DNA from: Acidimicrobiia bacterium
Lineage (GTDB): Bacteria > Actinomycetota > Acidimicrobiia > Spongiisociales > JAENVV01
Direction of reading: 5' to 3'
Length of the DNA: 5,250 nt
Assembly (NCBI GenBank): GCA_020352575.1
Contig: CP070681.1
Location: 188,635-193,884 of the forward strand
Shown here: one piece after another, positions 1 through 5,190 of the stretch
Position numbering within the stretch: the stretch's first letter is position 1
How the letters are laid out: every line of letters begins with the position of its first letter
Notes under the pieces: model-generated
The model's input: only the letters and a program-made list of their open reading frames with translations
Databases searched by the model: none
Told to the model about the DNA's origin: nothing
Position numbers and translations under genes: made by a program

Positions 1-378
1 GGACTCAGCCAGCTCCACCAGCTGCGTGGCCGGGTAGGCCGTGGGGCGCATGCCGGCACCTGTGTGCTGCTCGCCGACCCCACCACCGACGACGGCGCCA
101 CCCGCATCGACGCCATGGTCCGTACCACCGACGGGTTCGAACTCGCCGAGGTCGACCTCTCCATCAGGGGTCAGGGGACCGTGTTCGACGCGAAGCAGTC
201 AGGCATGGGCGACCTCCGACTCGGCGACATCCTCCGGGACACCGACGAACTCGTGGCCGCCCGTGACGAGGCGTTCGCACTCGTAGGCGCCGACCCCCGG
301 CTCGACGCCCACCCCGACATCCGTGAAGAGGTGCAGTTGCTGCTCGGAGAGGAAGTCGAGTGGCTGTTCAGGAGCTGA
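1..378 (+). CDS. recG: ATP-dependent DNA helicase RecG, C-terminal part
   Basis: RecG is a superfamily 2 dsDNA translocase that remodels stalled replication forks and recombination intermediates. Only the last 125 residues are in the window, because the gene enters from the left edge in frame 1. The visible part begins with helicase motif VI, QLHQLRGRVGRG, at residues 4-15 of the fragment. This is the classic RecG/Mfd form of the motif. It is followed by the RecG-specific C-terminal region: a DLSIRGQG segment at residues 52-59 (usual consensus DLELRGPGE), then KQSG at 65-68 and GDLRLGDILRD at 70-80. In the known RecG structure this region forms the TRG (translocation) motif and C-terminal hook. 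The stop is TGA at 376-378, and rsmD starts 4 nt later. The GTG at 64 is an internal codon, not a start. recG followed by rsmD and coaD is a common actinobacterial order, which supports the call. Confidence 0.95.
   Translation, partial: GLSQLHQLRGRVGRGAHAGTCVLLADPTTDDGATRIDAMVRTTDGFELAEVDLSIRGQGTVFDAKQSGMGDLRLGDILRDTDELVAARDEAFALVGADPRLDAHPDIREEVQLLLGEEVEWLFRS
370..374 (+). promoter_or_regulatory. Ribosome binding site of rsmD
   Basis: AGGAG lies 8 nt before the ATG at 383, inside the last codons of recG. It decides the start of rsmD in favour of 383 over the in-frame ATG at 323. The start at 383 also gives the family-typical N-terminus MRIIGG. Confidence 0.75.
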
Positions 379-382
379 CCCC

Positions 383-913
383 ATGAGGATCATCGGAGGA
401 CTCGCGAAGGGGCGGCGGCTCACCTCGCCCAAGGGCGGCGGCACCAGGCCGATGACCGACCGGGTGCGCGAGGCCATCTTCAACATCCTCGACGTCACCG
501 ACGCCGACGTACTCGACCTGTTCGCCGGGACCGGCTCCATCGGTCTCGAGGCACTCAGCAGGGGAGCAGCAACCTGCCGATTCGTCGAACAGGACCGCAA
601 GATGGCCGAGATACTGCGAGGCAACATCGAGGCCGTTGGCCTGGGCGGCACGGTGTCCGAGGCGTCCGTCGAGCGCTTCTTGGCGGGCCGCCCGCAGCCC
701 ACCGACCTCGTGTTCTGCGACCCGCCGTACCCCATGCCGCTCGAGGAAGTCGAGGCCATCCTCTCCCTGCTCGACGACTGGCTTGCCCCCGGCGGTTGGG
801 TGATCCTGCACCGGCCAGCGGGGGAGGAGGCCCCGAATGCGCCATGGGACCTCGATGACGCGCGAACATATGGTGGTACCCACCTGTGGTGGTACAGGAA
901 GGAGGACGCATGA
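383..913 (+). CDS. rsmD: 16S rRNA (guanine(966)-N2)-methyltransferase RsmD
   Basis: RsmD transfers a methyl group from S-adenosylmethionine to N2 of G966 (E. coli numbering) of 16S rRNA in the small ribosomal subunit. The protein is 176 residues, slightly shorter than the roughly 198 of E. coli. It starts with the family-typical MRIIGGLAKGRRL, followed by the RPMTDRVREAIFNIL block at residues 22-36. The SAM-binding motif I is DLFAGTGSIGLEA at 45-57. The acidic end of strand 2 is the VEQD at 68-71, and the catalytic DPPY motif is at 113-116. The start at 383 was chosen for its Shine-Dalgarno sequence and because the conserved N-terminus begins there. The stop codon overlaps the coaD start as ATGA, which implies translational coupling. 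No key residue is missing. The DPPY motif is shared with other N-methyltransferases, but the N-terminal block and the position next to coaD make RsmD the clear choice. Confidence 0.95.
   Translation: MRIIGGLAKGRRLTSPKGGGTRPMTDRVREAIFNILDVTDADVLDLFAGTGSIGLEALSRGAATCRFVEQDRKMAEILRGNIEAVGLGGTVSEASVERFLAGRPQPTDLVFCDPPYPMPLEEVEAILSLLDDWLAPGGWVILHRPAGEEAPNAPWDLDDARTYGGTHLWWYRKEDA
876..895 (+). other. Small imperfect hairpin just upstream of the coaD ribosome binding site
   Basis: GTACC at 876-880 can pair with GGTAC at 891-895, and ACC at 882-884 with GGT at 888-890. This leaves C881 bulged and a TGT loop. A nearby GGTGG at 872-876 competes for the CCACC at 880-884. The structure ends 3 nt before the AAGGAGG that serves coaD. 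It lies in the coding end of rsmD (codons for YGGTHLWWYR), and repeated GGT and TGG codons may explain it without any regulatory role. Confidence 0.25.
899..905 (+). promoter_or_regulatory. Strong ribosome binding site of coaD
   Basis: AAGGAGG is a near-perfect anti-16S match, 4 nt before the ATG at 910. It excludes the alternative in-frame GTG at 886, which would place the Shine-Dalgarno inside the gene and add residues before the conserved MTTALCPGSFDP start. Confidence 0.8.
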
Positions 914-1377
914 CCACTGCGCTCTGCCCCGGCAGCTTCGACCCGCCGACGAACGGACACGTGGACGTCCTCCGCCGCAGCCTCGACCTGTTCGACCGGC
1001 TCATCATCGGTGTCGTCGTGAACCCGTCGAAGCAGCCGTTCTTCAGCCTGGAGGAACGCAAGGCCCTGTTCGAGGGGATCTTCGGTGTGGGCACCGTCGA
1101 GGTCATCGGTTTCGACGGACTCCTCGTCGACGTCGCCAAGGAAGTGGGCGCCGACGTGCTCGTGAAGGGCCTCCGCGAGGGCGCCGACTTCGAGTACGAG
1201 ATGGCCATGGCCCACATGAATCGGCACCTCACGGGGATCGAGACGGTACTGCTGCCCACTTCGGCCGAGCACCGGTTCATCAGTTCGTCGCTCGTCCGTG
1301 AGGTGTGGCGCCTCGGCGGCGACGTGGCCGGCCTCGTACCGTCCGTCGTGCTGGACGCACTGGAGGCGAAGCGATGA
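910..1377 (+). CDS. coaD: Phosphopantetheine adenylyltransferase (CoaD)
   Basis: CoaD catalyses the penultimate step of coenzyme A synthesis: 4'-phosphopantetheine plus ATP gives dephospho-CoA plus pyrophosphate. It is a cytoplasmic enzyme, hexameric in known structures. The protein is 155 residues, close to the usual 155-165. The nucleotidyltransferase signature GSFDPPTNGH is at residues 8-17 and includes the catalytic TxGH histidine, H17. KGLREGADFEYE at 86-97 corresponds to the substrate-binding (R/K)GLR block. The second nucleotide-binding motif, ISSSLVRE, is at 124-131. The KGLR form, the AHMNRHLTGI segment and the ending LGGDVAGLVP resemble the mycobacterial protein as I remember it. 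The start overlaps the rsmD stop (ATGA) and has a strong Shine-Dalgarno. The stop in turn overlaps the ATG of the next gene. The sequence looks complete and functional. Confidence 0.97.
   Translation: MTTALCPGSFDPPTNGHVDVLRRSLDLFDRLIIGVVVNPSKQPFFSLEERKALFEGIFGVGTVEVIGFDGLLVDVAKEVGADVLVKGLREGADFEYEMAMAHMNRHLTGIETVLLPTSAEHRFISSSLVREVWRLGGDVAGLVPSVVLDALEAKR
1362..1366 (+). promoter_or_regulatory. Ribosome binding site of the SepIVA-like gene
   Basis: GGAGG lies 7 nt before the ATG at 1374, inside the last codons of coaD. It supports this start over the upstream in-frame candidate at 1305, which would run 73 nt into coaD and yield a low-complexity Arg-rich extension typical of a shadow frame. 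Confidence 0.7.
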
Positions 1378-1949
1378 GTGACTTCGACCCGCTCGAGGGC
1401 TTCGAGGACATCCCAGAGCCCGCCGCGGTGGACACCGCTGACACCGACGATGTGGGTCGGATCCACGAACTCGTCGAGCACCTCATCCTGGCCGTCCACG
1501 AGGCGAAGACGGTCCCGCTCTCGGGGCAGGTCCGACTAGAGCGCGAACCGCTCCTCGAGTACCTCGAACAGATCCGGGACCGACTCCCCGAAGAGCTCCG
1601 CGTCGCCCGATGGATGATCCGGGAGCGGAAGGCGTTCATCGGCCGCACCAACGAGGACGCCGAGCAGATCCGCTCGCAGGCCAAGAAGGTGCTCGAGCAG
1701 GCCAGGGAGACCGCGAAGGAACTGGTGAGCGAGCACCGCATCATCGAAGAGGCGGTGCAGGAGGCAAACGTCCTCATCCGCAACGCCGAGGTGGAGGCCC
1801 AGTCCACCCGCCTCCGCGCCGAGGACCTCGCCCTCAGCCAACTCGAACGCATCGACCACGTCCTCACCTCTGCGCTGCGAGAGGTGCGTGCCGAGCTCGA
1901 GGAGTACCGGGAGATCCGGGATCCGGGCCCCGAACCCCAGGGAACCTGA
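1374..1949 (+). CDS. SepIVA-like / DivIVA-related coiled-coil protein
   Basis: This 191-residue protein is rich in Glu, Arg, Ala and Leu, with no signal peptide or membrane segment. An acidic, probably disordered N-terminus (1-27) precedes a helical segment at 28-46 that ends EAKTVPLSG. Next come EPLLEYLEQIRDRLPEELRV at 58-77, a long predicted coiled coil at about 78-178, and a short Pro-rich tail. The EAKTVPLSG and LLEYLEQIRDRLPEEL segments match in pattern the N-terminal part of mycobacterial SepIVA (Rv2927c), recalled as EARGVPM followed by DVLELIDDIKDAIPGEL. SepIVA is a DivIVA-domain protein needed for septation and polar envelope growth in mycobacteria, and its gene lies next to a DUF177 gene, as here. 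The coiled coil is shorter than in mycobacterial SepIVA (about 245 residues). The role in division or envelope growth is inferred from synteny and this similarity. An automated annotation might say hypothetical protein or ATP synthase b-like, because of generic coiled-coil resemblance. The start overlaps coaD by 4 nt. Confidence 0.75.
   Translation: MSDFDPLEGFEDIPEPAAVDTADTDDVGRIHELVEHLILAVHEAKTVPLSGQVRLEREPLLEYLEQIRDRLPEELRVARWMIRERKAFIGRTNEDAEQIRSQAKKVLEQARETAKELVSEHRIIEEAVQEANVLIRNAEVEAQSTRLRAEDLALSQLERIDHVLTSALREVRAELEEYREIRDPGPEPQGT
1914..1927 (+). repeat. Tandem 7-bp repeat (ATCCGGG twice)
   Basis: ATCCGGG occurs twice back to back, in the codons for the IRDPG part of the coiled-coil protein's tail. 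The unit is not a multiple of three. Loss of one copy would therefore move the reading frame into that of the downstream DUF177 gene, which stays open from 1888 to its stop at 2443-2445. Two copies are too few to call this a phase-variable tract. Confidence 0.5.
1939..1943 (+). promoter_or_regulatory. Candidate ribosome binding site for a CTG start of the DUF177 gene
   Basis: AGGGA lies 7 nt before CTG at 1951 and straddles the last codons of the coiled-coil gene (CAG GGA). It is a moderate Shine-Dalgarno match and the only one near the conserved N-terminus of the DUF177 protein. By contrast, GAGAGG before the alternative GTG at 1888 is only 3 nt from it, too close to be a good site. Confidence 0.45.
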
Positions 1950-1950
1950 C

Positions 1951-2445
1951 CTGTCCTACGACCGCTACCTCGTATCGGACCTCCTGGCCCGACCGGGTTC
2001 CGTCGATGACGTCGACGTCAACGTGCCCCTCGCCATGGAGTTCGAGCAGGCCTCCATCGAAGCCGAGGCCACGGGCAGCCTGCGCCTCGAGGCCATCAGC
2101 GGTGGGCTGCTCGTGCGAGGCGACGTCCGGGTGCCGGCCACGCTGCGCTGCCAGCGGTGCCTCGTCGAGTTCGATGCCGACATCACAGCAACGATCACGC
2201 AGCTCTACGGCAATGCCGATGACGAGGAGGCCCTTCCGGTCAGTGGCGATGGCCGCGTCGACCTCGCAGCTCCGGTCCGCGACGAGCTCGGCATGGCCGT
2301 GCCGCTCACCCCGATCTGCCGCAAGGACTGCAAGGGGCTTTGCGCAACCTGTGGAACCGACTTGAATGTGCAGCCCTGCGACGGTCACGAGGAATCCTCG
2401 TCGTCACCGTTCGCATCCCTCGAAGGTCTCTTTGATCCGGAGTGA
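1951..2445 (+). CDS. yceD: DUF177 (YceD) family protein, probable CTG start
   Basis: This is a DUF177/YceD protein, 164 residues with the chosen start. Members sit next to rpmF in most bacteria and have been linked to 23S rRNA accumulation or large-subunit assembly; the exact mechanism is not settled. The N-terminus contains the family-like LVSDLLARPGS at about 7-17, then a beta-rich segment. A CQRC pair is at 67-70, followed by the diagnostic C-terminal block with cysteines at 123, 127, 131 and 134 (CRKDCKGLCATCGTDLN). The likely role of the cysteines is metal binding, which I infer. No ATG, GTG or TTG lies near the conserved N-terminus. CTG at 1951, one base after the upstream stop and preceded by AGGGA, fits best. 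Alternatives are GTG at 1888, which overlaps the previous gene by 62 nt and adds a low-complexity stretch, or GTG 2023/ATG 2035, which would delete the conserved N-terminus. Gene identity is firm; the start is uncertain. Confidence 0.85.
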   Translation: MSYDRYLVSDLLARPGSVDDVDVNVPLAMEFEQASIEAEATGSLRLEAISGGLLVRGDVRVPATLRCQRCLVEFDADITATITQLYGNADDEEALPVSGDGRVDLAAPVRDELGMAVPLTPICRKDCKGLCATCGTDLNVQPCDGHEESSSSPFASLEGLFDPE

Positions 2446-2451
2446 GAGGAG
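2446..2451 (+). promoter_or_regulatory. Ribosome binding site of rpmF
   Basis: GAGGAG starts directly after the DUF177 stop codon and lies 5 nt before the GTG at 2457. It settles the rpmF start: the in-frame GTG at 2442 lies upstream of this site and would add five residues before the canonical MAVPKKK. Confidence 0.75.
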
Positions 2452-2456
2452 CCCCC

Positions 2457-2645
2457 GTGGCTGTTCCCAAGAAGAAGATGTCCCGCTCGCGTACGCGCCG
2501 CCGCAAGGCGGACTGGAAGCTGGAGCGTCCCCGCGCCGCCTCCTGCCCCCAGTGCGGTGCCGCCAAGCGTCCCCACCGGGCATGTCCCGAGTGCGGCGTG
2601 TACCGCGGCCGCGAGTTCCCGGCCGCCGTCACCGAGAAGGAGTAG
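2457..2645 (+). CDS. rpmF: 50S ribosomal protein L32 (bL32)
   Basis: This is ribosomal protein bL32 of the large subunit, 62 residues and strongly basic. The N-terminus MAVPKKKMSRSRTRRRKADWKL is typical of the family. The zinc ribbon has CPQCG with cysteines at 30 and 33, and CPECG with cysteines at 43 and 46. All four zinc ligands are present, so this is the zinc-binding (C+) form; zinc-independent paralogues lack them. The GTG start at 2457 was chosen for the Shine-Dalgarno at 2446-2451 and the canonical N-terminus. The gene follows DUF177 after 11 nt and its TAG stop directly abuts the ATG of plsX. DUF177-rpmF linkage is conserved across many phyla, and the rpmF-plsX order is also known from proteobacteria. 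Confidence 0.97.
   Translation: MAVPKKKMSRSRTRRRKADWKLERPRAASCPQCGAAKRPHRACPECGVYRGREFPAAVTEKE
2637..2642 (+). promoter_or_regulatory. Ribosome binding site of plsX
   Basis: AAGGAG sits in the last codons of rpmF, only 3 nt (the TAG stop) before the plsX ATG at 2646. The spacing is short. Coupling with termination on rpmF probably helps initiation. Confidence 0.55.
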
Positions 2646-3641
2646 ATGGGACGCGTCGCCGTCGACGCGATGGGGGGTGACCACGCCCCCCTCGAAATCG
2701 TTGCCGGCGCGCTCCTCGCCGCTGGCGAAGGCCACGAGGTCACCCTCGTAGGCGACGAAGCGGCGATCACCCCCATCCTCGACGAACTCGGCGGCGAGCT
2801 CCCCGTCGTCCACGCCTCCCAGGTCATCGGGATGGGCGACCATGCGACGCGCTCGCTGCGCGAACGGCCCGATGCGTCCATCGTCGTCGCCGCCGACCTC
2901 GTCCGCGACGGCAAGGCGGACGCCTTCATCTCGGCCGGTTCGACCGGCGCCGCCATGGCCGCCGCGGTCTTCCGACTCGGCAGGGTCCCCGGCATCCAAC
3001 GCCCAGCTATTGCGTCGGTGATCCCCGCCCCCAGCCCGATCATCCTCCTCGACTCGGGCGCCAACCCAGACGTGAAGCCCGAGCACCTCGTGGAATTCGC
3101 CGTGCTCGGAACCGTGATGGCCGAGACGTACTACGGCATCGACCCCGTCCGTGTAGGTCTGCTCAACATCGGCGAAGAGCCAGGCAAGGGTCGGGAACTC
3201 GAACGCAATGCCTGGCAGCAACTCGCCGACCTCGACGGTCGTGACCCGCTATTGACCTTCGTCGGCAACGTCGAGGGTCGCGATCTCGCCACCGGGCGCA
3301 TCGACGTCATCGTCACCGACGGGTACGCCGGCAACATCGCCCTCAAGACTGCCGAAGGAGCAATCTCACTCATGGCGCTCGTCGCCATGCAAGAGCTCCA
3401 GCACCTCGACGAGGCCCATCGCCCCGGCGCCATCGCCATGCTCGAGTCGCTCGGCAACCGTTTCGACTACGAGCGCACCGGTGGAGCCCACCTCCTCGGC
3501 ACCGAGGGTGTTGTCGTCATCTCCCACGGCTCATCGGGCCGCAACGCCATCTCACAGGCGATCCGCATGGCCGACGAAGGCGCCGACCGCGGCCTCGTCG
3601 ACCGAGTGCGCCAACGCCTCGCCGCCGACCTCCAGTCGTGA
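2646..3641 (+). CDS. plsX: Phosphate acyltransferase PlsX
   Basis: PlsX converts acyl-ACP and inorganic phosphate to acyl-phosphate, the donor used by PlsY to make lysophosphatidic acid in phospholipid synthesis. It is a peripheral membrane enzyme in known cases. The protein is 331 residues, normal for the family (about 330-350). Motifs in order are VAVDAMGGDHAP at 4-15, SAGSTGA at 96-102 (often SAGNTGA elsewhere), LLDSGAN at 134-140, LLNIGEE at 172-178, GNVEGRDL at 207-214, VTDGYAGN at 223-230, GGAHLLG at 279-285 and HGSSGRNA at 294-301. All main family blocks are present, so the enzyme should be active. The gene starts directly after the rpmF stop, and its own stop overlaps the GTG of rnc. 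In Bacillus, plsX is separated from rnc by fabD, fabG and acpP. Here those genes are absent and plsX is coupled straight to rnc. The phosphotransacetylase family is distantly related, but the motifs favour PlsX. Confidence 0.96.
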   Translation: MGRVAVDAMGGDHAPLEIVAGALLAAGEGHEVTLVGDEAAITPILDELGGELPVVHASQVIGMGDHATRSLRERPDASIVVAADLVRDGKADAFISAGSTGAAMAAAVFRLGRVPGIQRPAIASVIPAPSPIILLDSGANPDVKPEHLVEFAVLGTVMAETYYGIDPVRVGLLNIGEEPGKGRELERNAWQQLADLDGRDPLLTFVGNVEGRDLATGRIDVIVTDGYAGNIALKTAEGAISLMALVAMQELQHLDEAHRPGAIAMLESLGNRFDYERTGGAHLLGTEGVVVISHGSSGRNAISQAIRMADEGADRGLVDRVRQRLAADLQS

Positions 3642-4324
3642 CCCCCGAGGAACGACTCGAGGAGGCCCTCGGCCACCGCTTCTCCGACCGGAGCCTCTTC
3701 CGGTGGTCGCTCACCCACCGATCCGTCGTCGCCGAGGACGGCGAGGGACCCGACAACGAACGCCTGGAGTTCCTCGGCGACGCCGTCCTCCAACTCGTGG
3801 TGACCGACTACCTCTTTGCCACCTTCTCCGACCACGCCGAGGGGCAGATGGCCAAGGTCCGGGCCGCCTGCGTGAGCCGCCCCGCCCTCGCCCGCGTCGC
3901 CCGTGCGATCGGCGTTGGGCCCGCCCTGCAACTCGGCAAGGGAGAGGCGCGTACGGGTGGCGCCGACAAGGACTCCATCCTCGCCGATGCGATGGAGGCA
4001 GTCCTTGCCGCGCTCTACCTCGACGCCGGGCTCGAGGCCGCTCGCACGGCGATCCTCCGCTGGTGGGAGCCCATGCTCGTCACCCGCGCCACCGACCCCG
4101 GCTCGCGCGACTTCAAGACACGCCTGCAGGAGACCCTCGCCAAGGACGGCCGGCGACCGACCTACCGGCTGTCAGACGAAGGCCCCGACCACGACAAGAC
4201 GTTCACCGCCGTGGTCGAGGTCGAGGGTGTTGCCCTGGGCACCGGGACGGGCGGCTCCAAGAAGGCCGCACAACAGGCAGCCGCCGAGGAAGCGCTGGCT
4301 TCCCTGCCGCCCGCCGATGCCTGA
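3638..4324 (+). CDS. rnc: Ribonuclease III
   Basis: RNase III cleaves double-stranded RNA with Mg2+ and releases rRNA precursors from the primary transcript; it also processes some mRNAs. The protein is 228 residues, the usual size. The endonuclease domain covers about 1-145, with the signature NERLEFLGD at 40-48. By the constant offset from E. coli, the catalytic acidic residues are E41, E44, D48, E68 (in HAEGQM), D117 and E120 (in SILADAMEA), and all are present. A double-stranded RNA-binding domain runs from about 158 to 224, ending with the GSKKAAQQAAAEEAL helix that contacts RNA. The start is GTG at 3638, overlapping the plsX stop as GTGA. No Shine-Dalgarno is visible upstream, so translation probably depends on coupling to plsX. 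The stop overlaps mutM by 8 nt. The rnc-mutM-smc order is widespread in actinobacteria. Confidence 0.97.
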   Translation: MTPEERLEEALGHRFSDRSLFRWSLTHRSVVAEDGEGPDNERLEFLGDAVLQLVVTDYLFATFSDHAEGQMAKVRAACVSRPALARVARAIGVGPALQLGKGEARTGGADKDSILADAMEAVLAALYLDAGLEAARTAILRWWEPMLVTRATDPGSRDFKTRLQETLAKDGRRPTYRLSDEGPDHDKTFTAVVEVEGVALGTGTGGSKKAAQQAAAEEALASLPPADA

Positions 4325-5150
4325 ACTCCCCGAGGTCGAGACGACCCGACGGTCGCTCGTCCCCGTCCTCGAAGGCGCCACCATCAATTCCGCCGAGGTC
4401 GGCCGAACCCGCATGCTGCGCCGGCAACCCCGCCCCGCGGACTTCGCAGACCGCATGCGCGACCGCCGGGTGGAATCGCTCGGCCGTCGCGGCAAGTTCC
4501 TCCTCGGGCACATGGAGGGCGATCTCACGATGGTGCTCCACCTGGGCATGAGCGGACGCATGCAGATCCAGGCACTGGGCGCTGAGCGGCCTGCCCACAC
4601 CAACGTCGTGCTGGCCACCGACGACGCCGAAGTGTGGATGATCGACCCCCGGACCTTCGGGTTCGTCGTCTGCCTCACGCCCGATGAGTGGGACGGCAGC
4701 CCATTCGCCGCCCTTGGCCCCGACGCCCTCGACGCGCTCCCTCGCAGCCCCCAACTCGGCGCCGCCATCACGAAGCGGAAGAGCCCCCTGAAGTCGTTGC
4801 TGCTCGACCAGCACCTCATCGCCGGGCTCGGCAACATCTACGCCGACGAGGTGCTCCACCGAGCTCGCCTCCACCCGCTCCGACTCGGCGCATCGCTCGA
4901 TGCCGAGGAGGTGAAGCGGCTGCGTGCCTCCATCAAACCGGTGCTCGAGGCGGGGCTCCGCCACGGAGGGACGACGCTCGACGACCTCGCCTACCTCCTG
5001 CCTGACGGGAGGGCAGGGGAGTACACCCAACGCCTCAGGGCCTACGGACGTACCGGCCAGCCCTGTCGGACGTGCGGGACGCCGATCGAGCGAATCGTCG
5101 TGACACAACGATCGACCCACTTCTGTCCGACCTGCCAGCCGGCCGATTAG
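4317..5150 (+). CDS. mutM: Formamidopyrimidine-DNA glycosylase (Fpg/MutM)
   Basis: MutM is a bifunctional base-excision repair enzyme that removes 8-oxoguanine and formamidopyrimidines and cuts the DNA by beta,delta-elimination. The protein is 277 residues (E. coli about 269). It begins MPELPEVE, so Met removal exposes the catalytic N-terminal proline, followed by the catalytic glutamate E3. The conserved lysine is K60 (GRRGKFL). The lesion-gap filling residues match M78 (HLGMSG), R112 and F114 (DPRTFG). LIAGLGNIYADE at 167-178 is the helix-two-turn-helix motif. The C-terminal zinc finger has cysteines 250, 253, 270 and 273, with the conserved arginine R265 in QRSTHFC. The intact PELPEVE start and the M-R-F triad favour Fpg over the related Nei glycosylases. 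The ATG at 4317 lies inside the end of rnc. No Shine-Dalgarno is visible, so coupled translation is likely. This is the last gene of the apparent operon. Confidence 0.97.
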   Translation: MPELPEVETTRRSLVPVLEGATINSAEVGRTRMLRRQPRPADFADRMRDRRVESLGRRGKFLLGHMEGDLTMVLHLGMSGRMQIQALGAERPAHTNVVLATDDAEVWMIDPRTFGFVVCLTPDEWDGSPFAALGPDALDALPRSPQLGAAITKRKSPLKSLLLDQHLIAGLGNIYADEVLHRARLHPLRLGASLDAEEVKRLRASIKPVLEAGLRHGGTTLDDLAYLLPDGRAGEYTQRLRAYGRTGQPCRTCGTPIERIVVTQRSTHFCPTCQPAD

Positions 5151-5170
5151 CCAGTGAACAAGGGGCCGGC
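5138..5170 (+). terminator. Weak candidate hairpin at the end of mutM
   Basis: GCCGGCC at 5138-5144 can pair perfectly with GGCCGGC at 5164-5170, giving a 7-bp all-GC stem around a 19-nt loop that contains the mutM stop codon. No T-tract follows, so this is not a classical intrinsic terminator. It could be a T-less actinobacterial-type terminator or a chance pairing in GC-rich DNA. Confidence 0.25.
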
Positions 5171-5181
5171 GCTGATCCCGG

Positions 5182-5190
5182 TGCTACGCT
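5182..5190 (+). promoter_or_regulatory. Candidate extended -10 promoter for smc
   Basis: TGCTACGCT combines the extended -10 TGn with TACGCT, which fits the actinobacterial -10 pattern TAnnnT. Transcription would begin near 5197, about 25 nt before the smc ATG. No convincing -35 hexamer is seen at the expected distance, as is common for extended -10 promoters. It lies in the only intergenic gap of the window, just before an AT-richer stretch (AAATCACAAA). Confidence 0.45.

Noticed and set aside
64..378. Separate small gene starting at GTG 64
   Set aside because: The frame continues upstream to the window edge and encodes RecG motif VI there, so this is the end of recG.
886..909. Upstream GTG start for coaD
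   Set aside because: It would put the AAGGAGG inside the gene and add eight residues before the conserved MTTALCPGSFDP start.
199..1272. Long minus-strand open frame (357 codons) across rsmD and coaD
   Set aside because: It is antisense to two certain genes. Its translation shows no recognisable domain. In GC-rich DNA the frame opposite a real gene is often open.
555..1499. Second long minus-strand frame (314 codons), rich in Arg and Ser
   Set aside because: It is a shadow of rsmD, coaD and the coiled-coil gene, with the low-complexity Arg/Ser/Pro composition typical of out-of-frame GC-rich DNA.
2385..3221. Minus-strand frame (278 codons) opposite rpmF and plsX
   Set aside because: It is Gly/Asp/His-rich with no family resemblance, and rpmF and plsX are certain on the other strand.
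3481..4551. Plus-strand open frame of 356 codons across plsX, rnc and mutM
   Set aside because: Its translation is Arg/Pro-rich low complexity and runs out of frame over three genes with full catalytic motifs.
4203..5120. Minus-strand frame (305 codons) opposite mutM
   Set aside because: MutM is complete with its catalytic proline, zinc finger and DNA-contact residues. The antisense frame has no recognisable motif or ribosome binding site of its own.
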